From Halocaridina rubra (Eukaryota; Arthropoda; Malacostraca; Decapoda; Atyidae): a stretch of 64,000 nt of DNA. Both the position numbers and the translations under genes were made by a program. Below the pieces are notes generated by a model. It had not been told where the DNA came from and searched no databases. It saw nothing but the letters and a program-made list of their open reading frames with translations. Location: assembly GCA_037179515.1 (NCBI GenBank), contig JAXCGZ010007560.1:62001-126000 (forward strand), read 5' to 3'. This document shows positions 55,585 to 64,000 of the stretch, one piece after another. The first letter of the stretch is position 1. Each line of letters begins with the position of its first letter.

Positions 55585-55818
55585 CGTGAAATTTCTGTCC
55601 ACGAGCCAGTTTACTTCAAAGTCATCATCATCTTCACCAAATGGGTTGACCAATGACTCGGCTACTTTCAGCCACCCCATGTAGAAGAAAAACTGTAGAA
55701 AATTAAATACTGGAAAGTAGAAATCAATATCATTGTATGGGTACTTCTGCTTGGGATCGAGAAATTGCCGACCCATGATGGTGGAGAGGAAGAAGGAATA
55801 TACTGCTAACGTTACAAC
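55585..55818 (-). CDS. Bestrophin exon (membrane/Ca-clasp core)
   Basis: 234-bp exon with acceptor TTTTTATAACAG at right and donor GTAAGGAT at left, phase 0 at both ends. It encodes [40 protein letters not shown] and [20 protein letters not shown]. The [11 protein letters not shown] block is the bestrophin signature and forms the calcium clasp, and WLVDRN follows as expected. It joins directly to 54490. Upstream exons (the N-terminal membrane region and RFP motif) are not visible to the right within this window. Confidence 0.95.
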
Positions 55819-56011
55819 CTGTTATAAAAAAAAAAAACTATATTAGGTAATAATATTTAACCATAAAAATATAGGACAGAAAATACCTCACTAGCATGAA
55901 AGCAAATTTCTTTTCTTGACAGAGGACAGCTTAGGAAGGAGTGAGGATATGCTAGGAATAATGCAAACTAGATATATCCACCTTGCCAGTCGAATCAAGG
56001 CATGGCAACAG

Positions 56012-56212
<201 letters not shown>

Positions 56213-56216
56213 AAAG

Positions 56217-56925
56217 CAAAGGAACTAGAAAAACAAATAAAGAAGCTGGAAGAGGAAAAGAGTGAACTAAAAATACAGAATTTCTAAAGAAGATAACAAC
56301 ATACATTTCAATGAAGAGCTGAATGAAATAAATGTTAGTTCACTGCTCTCTTTTGAGAGAAACGAGATTGCAGCTTGGAATATTCAGATAAAGGAAAACA
56401 TCGAACACTTTAGAAAAGAGTTTCAGGAGCTGAATACGGAACATAATGCCATGAAAACTTCCTTTGCCGATGCAGTAAAGGGGAATGTGGCAGTAAAAGA
56501 GGCTGTAAGGGTGGAGGCACTGGAAACGTACAAACGGTTGACTATAAAGAACAGTAATATAAAAAAAATAAAGATGTAATGGAAAGGGTTAATCCATTGA
56601 TTAATCAAGCACTTGATAATGAGAAAACAGTGCCAGGGGAGACTTGAACAAAATAAAGCTAAGATGTTAGACCTAATAAGAAAGCTTGGAGTAGTATGTG
56701 GTCCGGAGAATATTGTAAGCATTCACCAAGTTTGTAAATATTCTAAGGAGGGAAAGGCAAGACTAATAAAAGTAACCTCTGAGAGAGGGGACACATGTAG
56801 AGAAATATTGAGAAAAAAAAAACATTAAAACACCTTCAAGAATTATAAAACAGAGTTCATTAGCCCATACAGAACATAGGAAGAGATGGAAAGGCTAAAT
56901 AAACTTGTTGCAAGAGGCTAGAAGG
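56217..56925 (+). pseudogene. N1 ORF1-like protein remnant
   Basis: A coiled-coil start ([20 protein letters not shown]), a frame change, then NEIAAWNIQIKENIEHFRKE and on to VKGNVAVKEAVRVEALETYK. After another break come QNKAKMLDLIRKLGVVCGPE, KYSKEGKARLIKVTSERGDT and CREIL. Coiled coil plus a basic nucleic-acid-binding C-terminus is the usual layout of LINE ORF1 proteins. Position directly before the endonuclease supports this. The family assignment is inferred, and the start is lost in the AT repeat. Confidence 0.6.
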
Positions 56926-56940
56926 TAAATGAGGTAAGAA

Positions 56941-57582
56941 ATGAAGAAACAAATATTTTTTTTTATTTCAGTTTTTTCAAGCCAAAGGGGAGATACAGAA
57001 AATAATGACAGAAGATCAGAGGATGCGGTCTCATTAAGACTGCTGCACACAGAGACTAAGTTGAGTGAGGACATAAACAGTGTCACAGTTTTTCCTAAGG
57101 GCTTCAGAATATTAAGGGTTGAAAGATTTGGGGGGACTGGTGGAGGGATAGCACTGCTCATAAGTGAAAGGATTCAAGTTGAAGAAATAAACTTGGCTAT
57201 AGAAAGTGAGTTCAAGGAATTTCTTGTTGCTCGCATAAATACTGGGTCAGAGAGCATTATAATAACAGTTGTATATAACCCACCAAGGAACCAAAATAGG
57301 CTAGAAGTTTATGAGGAAAGTCATATAGGTACTATTGAAGTCATAAACTCAGTTGTTAACATGGCACGGGAGAGAAAATGTAGGATTTTGATTATGGGAG
57401 ATTTTAATCATAAAGAGATAGATTGGATAACTCTTGACCCACACAGTGGTGAGGACTCATTCGGGGCAAGATTCCTAGATTGCGTACAAGGGAATTTCCT
57501 ACACCATCATGTAATGAAACCAACGAGGGCCAGGGGTGGGGATGAGCCATCACTACTTGATCTAGTATTCACAGATAATGTT
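56941..57582 (+). pseudogene. N1 endonuclease domain, 5' part (E8)
   Basis: Apurinic-type endonuclease that nicks target DNA. Blocks: GFRILRVERFGGTGGGIALL, FKEFLVARINTGSESIIITV, RKCRILIMGDFNHKEIDWIT (catalytic GDFN) and DEPSLLDLVFTDN. The open stretch is cut by the inserted LINE before the SDH motif, which lies at 58290-58320 in the continuation. Confidence 0.87.
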
Positions 57583-58259
57583 TTTTATTTTATTTTTTTT
57601 TAAGAGTGTGACACCGGGACAGGCAGAAACTGCCCTCATCAACAAAGGCCCGGGTACGAGATAATACCAAGACGAAGGAAAAGAAAAAGGTTAAGGGAAA
57701 GGCAGAGATGAGGTAATGTCACACAAAGGAAAACGACAGACAGAAAAAAACAGTCAAAGTAAAGAGGACCCAGCGATATGGAGGTCTAGACTCTGAGATG
57801 ACGATAGATCTGCTTTTTGAAGGATGAAAGGTCATAAGAATTAGAAAAGACAGAAGGAGGAAGAGAGTTCCAGAGTCTGGAGGTAGATGGGAAGAAGCAG
57901 TTGCTGCACCGACCAATCCGCGAGCTACAAATCTCCACACAGTAGCAGCGATGGAAGTAGTAGTGATAGAAAAGCGAAAGGGAAGATACCTTACGGCGAA
58001 GAGAGAGAGAATCCAGGTTAGAAGTAATGAGTCTGACTGCCTTAGATTCAACCCTATCAAGAAGATAAGTAAAGGAAGAAACACCCCAGATGTGTGAGCA
58101 TTATTCTAAGCAGGGGCAGATAAGTTTGTAAATTTTAAGTAACTGCAATGAGGAAAAGTAATAACGAAAACGAAACAAAACCCCCAATTTTTTGGATGAA
58201 GATTTAGAAATTTGGATTATGTGATTCCTCCAAGACAAGTTAGAGGCTATATGGATTCC
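57580..58259 (-). mobile_element. Second LINE family, 5'-truncated, inside N1 copy E8
   Basis: Antisense insertion of about 680 bases with an A/T-rich 3' tail at its left (about 57580-57602). On the minus strand it encodes the end of another RT: LGIHIASNLSWRNHIIQISK, LGVLFRFRYYFSSLQLLKIY, then DRVESKAVRLITSNLDSLSL and a WNSLPPSVFS-like end. The N1 sequence GATAATG|TGTTGGATATTG is split, with AATG (perhaps TAATG) repeated at both edges as a short target duplication. Confidence 0.82.
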
Positions 58260-59463
58260 TAATGTGTTGGATATTGAAAATATTGAGTATGAACCACCAA
58301 TTGGAAAGAGTGACCACTGTGTGTTGTTGATGGAGTCTATCATTGAAGATATTCTGCCTGAGAGTAGAGGCACTGAGGACATGAGGAGGAACTATCCGAA
58401 AGGAAATTACATCAAAATGAATGAGCTTTTTGCAGTTATTGACTGGAGAACCTTATTTTACAACAAATCTGTACAAGAAATGTATGACATCTTTTGGGAG
58501 AAATATGGGAAGATAATGGATTGCTGCATACCTGTCACCAAAGTAGGTGTAATTCATGCCAGAGAGAAATGGTTTGATAATGAGTGTAAAAGAGCTAAGG
58601 AGTGGAGAGACAAATGCTGGAAAATGTATAGGAGGAGAAAAAACATAAATGCCTGGCAAACCTACAAAAGAGCAAGAAATGGCTACCTAAGTAAAAGGAG
58701 AGAGGCAGAGAGAGACTATGAGAGGGACATCACCATGAAGGCTAAAGAAAATCCCAAGCTTTACCACAGCTTTATCAGAGGAAAACTGAAGGTAAAAGAA
58801 CAGTTTTTAAGGCTAAAGAGAGCGGATGGAAGCATCACTGAGACGGATGAAGAGATCTGCAAAGAATTGAACAAGGAGTTTCAGTCAATATTTACAGTAG
58901 AAAATACCCCACCCCCTCAGATTGCAGAGATAGAAGCTCAAGGGCCGGTATTAGAGAACATCAACCTTACAGCCACAGAGGTATGCATATTTAAAAAGTC
59001 ACTGGAGTCAGGGGAGATTCCAAGATGCTGGAAACAAGCAAATGTGATACCTATCTTCAAAAAGGGAAGGAGGGATACGGCTCTGAACTATAGACCAGTT
59101 TCCTTGACCAGCATAGTTTGCAAAGTTATAGAGCAACTACTAAGGAAACATATCTCTCTTCACTTGAAATCTTTCAACTTTTTGTCAGTGAGGCAACATG
59201 GCTTCAGAGAAGGTAGATCAACAGTAACAAACTTATTAGAATTTTATGATGAGGTAAGCCAAATCTTACAGGAAAGAGAGGGCTGGGCAGATTGCATATT
59301 CCTCGACTTGCAGAGAGCGTTTGACACTGTTCCACATGGGAGACTTATTAGGAAGCTGCAAGCAATGGCTAGAATAGGTGGAAATGTCTTGGAATGGATA
59401 AAAACTTACTTAGAAGGAAGGGAACAGAGGGTTAGAGTAAGATACTCAGTGTCTGAATGTTGA
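58260..59463 (+). pseudogene. N1 ORF2, endonuclease end and RT N-terminal half (E8)
   Basis: Open for 399 codons: IGKSDHCVLLMESIIEDILP (conserved SDH), the linker IDWRTLFYNKSVQEMYDIFW, RRREAERDYERD-like basic stretches, then RT blocks FKKGRRDTALNYRPVSLTSI, RQHGFREGRSTVTNLLEFYD and DLQRAFDTVPHGRLIRKLQA. About 40 residues present in other copies (the HKATGPDDISPHVLKKC block) are deleted in frame near 58985. The frame ends at TGA 59461-59463 after RYSVSEC, a stop shared with E2. Confidence 0.87.
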
Positions 59464-60430
59464 AGGGTTAGTAGTGGAGTTCCACAGGGTTCAGTTTTAG
59501 GGCCACTTTTGTTCCTTGTATATGTAAATGACCTACCAGAGTCTGTAAATTCATTCATGAATATGTTTGCAGATAATGCAAAGATTGTGAAGAAAGTAAA
59601 AAACGAGAACAATGGTAGAGAACTTCAGGAAGATCTAAATAGTCTGCATGAGTGGTCAGAAAAGTGGCTAATGAACTTCAATACTTCAAAATGTAAGGTA
59701 ATGAGAATGGGTACAAGTGCAAGAAGGCCCAAGCTTGACTACTCGGTGGCTGGAGTACAACTTCAAGAGACAGAAAATGAGAGAGATCTGGGAGTAAACA
59801 TGCTGGCAGATTTGTATCCAGAAATACATATAAATGGCATAGTAAGGGCAGCATATGCATTCTTATCAAATGTAAGGGTAGCCTTCAGGCACATGGACAA
59901 GGATATGTTCAAAAATATTTATGTAACCTATGTGAGGCCAAAACTCGAATATGCAGCCCCTTTTTGGAATCCACACTTGAAAAAGCACATAGCTAAGCTT
60001 GAAAAAGTTCAAAGACATGCCACAAAACTGGTGCCAGAATACGCAATCTCAGTTATGATGAGAGGCTGAGGGAATTAGACTTGCCATCACTCGAAGCTAG
60101 AAGATTGAGGGGGGATATGGTGACAGTCTTTAAATTCCTTCATGGTTATGATAGAGTGGATAGGAATCGATATTTTGATATGGCTGGCTCTAGAACTAGA
60201 GGTCATAGTTTGAAGCTTCGTAAGAAAACTTGTTTGCAGGATGTAAGGAAATACTTTATCAGTGTAAGAGTAGTTGATAATTGGAGTTGGCTAAGCGAGG
60301 AGGTAGTTAAAGCTATCTCAATCCATAGTTTTAAGGACAGGTATGATAAGTATCAGTAAGTATAAAATGGAACCGATCAGGAGACGGGAAGATACGAGCT
60401 TTGGGCTCTTTCCCGTAAACACAATTAGGT
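59464..60430 (+). pseudogene. N1 ORF2, RT C-terminal half and 3' end (E8)
   Basis: After the stop the frame continues with SSGVPQGSVLGPLLFLVYVN and MFADNAKIVK, where the catalytic second Asp has become Asn. Then NERDLGVNMLADLYPEIHIN and the thumb follow. A one-base loss near 60040 shifts to the frame ending LSEEVVKAISIHSFKDRYDK. The 3' UTR ends at the CACAATTAGG terminus. Confidence 0.85.
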
Positions 60431-60434
60431 AGTT

Positions 60435-63262
60435 ACACAAATGCTAATAGAATAGCTGGTAAGGCAGTAGAATTAAAGGATAGTATTTGCAACAGTAAGG
60501 CAGATATAGTAGCGGTAACAAAGAATAAGATAAGTGAGGATGTAAACAGTCTCACAGTTTTTCCTATGGGCTTCAGAATTTTAATTGAAAGATCTGAAAA
60601 GACTGGTGGAGGGATAGCCCTGCTCATAAGTGAAAAACTTTAGCTTTAAGAAATAAACCTTGCTATAGAAAGTGAGATCAAGGAATTTCTTGTTGTTCTC
60701 ATACATACTGGGTCAGCGAGAATTAAAATAACTGTTGTATAACTCCCACCAAGGAACCAGACTAGAAGTTTATGAGGAAAGTCATATAGGTAATACTGAA
60801 GTTACAAACTAAGTTGTTAACATTGCAAGTGAGAGAATATGTAGAATTTTTTATAATGGGATATTTTAATCATAGAGGGATACATTATCTAAATTTTGGG
60901 CCACACAGTGGTGAGGACTCATTTGGGGCAAGATTCCTAGAAGGTGTTCAAGTAAGTTTTATACACCAACATGTACTGGAATCAACAAGGGCAAGGGGTG
61001 AGGATGAGCCATCGATGCTTGATCTAGTATTCACATGTAATGGGCTGGATATTGAAAAAATGGAGTATGAACCACCAATTGGAAAGAGCGACCACTGTGT
61101 GTTGTTGATGTGGTATATCATCGAAGATGTTCTACTTAAAAGTAGAGGCACTGAGGACACGAGGAGGAACTAACTGAAAGGAGATTACATAGAAATTAAT
61201 GAGTTGTTTGGAGTAATTGACTGGAGGACCTTATTTAGCAACAAATATGTACAAGAGATGTACAACATCTTTTGTGAGGAATATGGGAAGATAGTGGATT
61301 GTTGCATACCTTCCACCAAAATAGGAATTATTCATGCCAGAGAGAAATGATTCAATAATGAGTGTAAGAGAGCTAAGGAGTGGCGAGACATATGCTGGAA
61401 AAGGCATTGAAGGAGAAAAATCATAAATGCCTAGCAGATTTATAAAAGAGCAAGAAATGGTTACCTAAGTAAAACATGAGAGGCAGAGAGAGACTATGAA
61501 AGGATATTTACCAGAAAGGAAAAAGAATATCTCAAACTTTTCCACAGCTTTATCGGAATACAACTGAAGGCCAAAGAACAGGTTTTAAAGCTAAAGAGAG
61601 CAGAAGAAAGCATCACTCAGACGGATGAAGAGATCTGCGAAGAATTGAATAAGGTGTTTCAGTCAGTATTTACAGCAGCAAATACCCCCCCCCCCTCCTC
61701 AGACTGCAGAGAAAGGAGCTCATGGGCCGGTATTAGAGAACATCATGTTTTCAGCCACAGAGGTATGCAAAACGCTGATGGAGTTAGATGGCCATAAGGT
61801 TACAGGTCCTGATTATATATCCCCTTATGTACTTGAGAAATGCCCTATATCAATATCGACGGCTCTATGTATAATATTTTAAAAGTTGCTGGAATCTGGG
61901 GAGATTCCAAGATGCTGGAAACCAGGAAATGTGTTACCTCTCTTCAAAAAGGGAAGGAGGGATATGGCTCTAAAGTATAGACCTATTTCCTTGACCAGCA
62001 TAGTTTGCAAAGTTATGGAGAAACTACTATGAAAACACATCTCTCTTCACTTGGAATCCTTCAACTTTTTGTCAATGAGACAACATGGCTTTAGAGAAAG
62101 TAGATCAATAGTGACAAACTTATTAGAATTTAATGATGAGGTAAGCCGAATCTTACAAGAAAGAGAGGGCTGGGCAGATTGCTTGTTCTTAGATTTCCAG
62201 AAGGCATTTGACACGGTCCCACACGGGAGACTTATTAAAAAGCTACGAGAGTAGATGGAAATGTCTTATAATGGATAACAACTTTCTTAGAAGGACGGGA
62301 ACAGGGGGTTAGAGTAAGACTCTCAGTGTCTGAATGGAGAAGGGTTAGTAGCAGAGATCCACAGGGTTCTGTTTTCAGGCTACTTTTCTTCCATGTATAT
62401 GTAACTGACCAACCAGAGTCTGTAAATTCATTCATGAATATGTTTGCAGATAATGCAATGATTGTGAAGAAAGTAAGAGACGAGAACAATGGTAGAGAAC
62501 TTCCGGAAGACCTAAATTGTCTGCATGATTGGTCAGAATAAAGGCTAATGAAATTAAATATTTCTAAATGTAAGGAAATGAGAATGGGTACAAGTGTGTG
62601 CAGGCCCAAGCTTGACTACTCAATAGCAGGAGCAGAACTTCAAGAGACAAAGAATGAGAGAGATCTAGTAGTAAACATACTGGCCGATTTGTCTCCGGAA
62701 ATGAATATAAATGGCATAGTAAGGGCAGCATATGCTTTCTTAGCAAATGTTAGGATAGTCTTCTGGCACAAGGACAAGGAAATGTTCAGAAATATTTAAG
62801 TAACCTATGTGAGACCAAAGCTTGAATATGCAACCTCCTTTTGGAATTCACACTTGAAAATGAACATACTTAATTTGGAAAAAGTTCAAAAACATGCCAC
62901 GAAAATGGTACCAGATATATGCAGTCTCAGTTATGAGGAAAGGCTGCGGGAATTAGACTTACCATCACTCGAAGCTAGAAGAATGAGGGAGGATATGGTG
63001 CCGGTTTTTAAATTCCTTCATGGCTATAACTAGAGGTCATAGTTTGAAGCTTCATAAGAAAACTTCTTTGCAGGATGTAGGGAAGTACTTTTTTCATGTA
63101 AGAGTAGTTGATGATTGGAATTCGCTAAGCGAGGAGGTAAATAATGCTATCACAGTCCATAGTTTTAGGGACAAGTATGGTAAGTATCAGTGAGTAAAAA
63201 ACGAAACCGACCAGGAGACGGGGAGTTACGACCATGGGGCTCTTTCCTGTAAACACAATTAG
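60435..63262 (+). mobile_element. N1 LINE copy E9, older near-complete ORF2
   Basis: Starts within the endonuclease (NSKADIVAVTKNKISEDVNS-like) right after E8's 3' end and runs to TGTAAACACAATTAGGATCT. Recognisable blocks: GPHSGEDSFGARFLEGVQVS, PPIGKSDHCVLLMWYIIEDV, GWADCLFLDFQKAFDTVPHG, MFADNAMIVKKVRDENNG and RPKLEYATSFWNSHLKMNIL. It has many stops and indels and is more diverged than E8, so the tandem pair is not a simple recent duplication. Confidence 0.85.
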
Positions 63263-64000
63263 GATCTTACATTGCCCATTCCCTCTTGTAAGGGGGGTGC
63301 CCGAGCCAAGAAACGTGCATTCACCACGATCCACACATATCTCAACCACAACTCTTAGCTCCTTGGGGATAGAAGCCTGCCACATTCTCCGCCCTTCCAA
63401 CCTGAGGGAGGGGGGTTAAGAATACTTTCGCCATGTTCCCCTGCGTGTCGTAAAAATCAACTATACTGGGCAGAGCGGGGTGATTGGGAACCCCCTTCTC
63501 GGTATTTTTTCATCCTAGAGTGGCCAATAGTAACAATAAAAATAATTTTATTCATACGAGTTTCTTTACCTCGCTGACGACAGCATTGTGGCTAGAAATA
63601 ATAATAAAAAAAAGTTATCAAAATACCCTCCCCATCCTCACCTTTTCAGTTGACTGGCTGAAAAAAAGCATGTCTAGGGGAAAGGAACTGCTAGACCCTT
63701 AATAAGCTATTCCATTTGTTCCTTTTTATAGTATTCAAGGGTCGTGAGTTTGGAATTTATTTTCCTCTACCAATAGAGATATTCCCTTTAGTTACCTCCT
63801 AAAAGAAGCCGAGAATATGAGCAGATATATTTTTCCAAACCTCCTAGCTAAACTTAGTTTATATAGCAATACCAATAAATCACTATCATATTTACACGCA
63901 TTATGAATGCTAATTCTTAGTATAATCCATTTCAATACTTCAGGAATATTAATAAAGAATTATTTTTGTTTTTATTTTAAAGCTATATCAGCGAAACTTT
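63263..64000. other. Right end, no gene recognised
   Basis: A GC-richer stretch at about 63285-63510 (GAGGGAGGGGGGTTAAGAAT, GGTGATTGGGAACCCCCTTC) looks like part of another dispersed repeat, but no second copy is in the window. The remainder is AT-rich. No bestrophin exon was recognised here. Confidence 0.45.

Noticed and set aside
63530..63600. Possible upstream bestrophin micro-exon (minus strand, splice-like AG and GTAAAG near 63560-63600)
   Set aside because: Only about 22 bases would be exonic and no bestrophin residues could be matched.

Overview
The window is animal nuclear DNA, most likely from a decapod crustacean. That placement is inferred from very dense (CT)n, (ATT)n and (AT)n microsatellites, GT-AG introns, an arthropod-type bestrophin gene, and a mix of Gypsy LTR elements, several LINE families and tRNA-derived SINEs. 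There is no bacterial gene, operon, CRISPR array, rRNA gene or credible functional tRNA gene. Almost all long reading frames belong to decayed retroelements.

Host genes, all on the minus strand. Two exons (55585-55818 and 54251/54266-54490) encode the C-terminal half of a bestrophin chloride channel. Further exons at 40508-40640, 39891-39997, 33227-33410, 32674-32798, 28594-28705, 28276-28431 and up to 27739 join in compatible phase. They encode a Ser/Asn/Lys/Asp-rich, probably disordered tail, which may be the cytosolic tail of the same bestrophin gene or a separate gene. The last three exons occur a second time at 16406-16517, 16088-16243 and up to 15551.

Layout. 1-5.5 kb: two minus-strand Gypsy units in tandem (gag of one, pol of the next), a SINE with a perfect 17-bp target-site duplication, and a plus-strand LTR-like repeat (LTR-X). 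5.5-29.7 kb: a repeat/MITE-like element R, then a tandem duplication with a unit of about 10.9 kb. The unit carries LTR-X, a minus-strand gag, a plus-strand Gypsy pol, two SINEs and the host 3' exons. The copies are 6638-17494 and 17495-29722, and copy 2 also holds a private L1/Tx1-like LINE. 29.8-41 kb: an inverted R copy, introns and exons of the tail gene, a nearly complete RTE-type LINE (34367-37475) and a 63-bp fragment of the same family, both with 16-bp target-site duplications. 41-47 kb: a head-to-tail and inverted cluster of one APE-type LINE family (N1). 47-54 kb: an LTR-X/tRNA-Lys primer-binding site joined to a plus-strand Gypsy pol, which is broken by an antisense N1 LINE. 54-55.8 kb: bestrophin exons. 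56-63.3 kb: two further long N1 copies in tandem, the first broken by another LINE.

Most notable. (1) The duplication breakpoints fall in a CT microsatellite inside dispersed R elements, and the duplication copied the 3' end of a host gene. (2) LTR-X exists in an intron-containing form and a precisely spliced form with clean GT/AG boundaries. (3) Nonsense mutations are shared between neighbouring N1 LINEs, which implies copying of dead elements in place or from a dead source. (4) A large host intron appears to be filled with nested retroelements. No clearly new protein system was found; the novelty here is structural.
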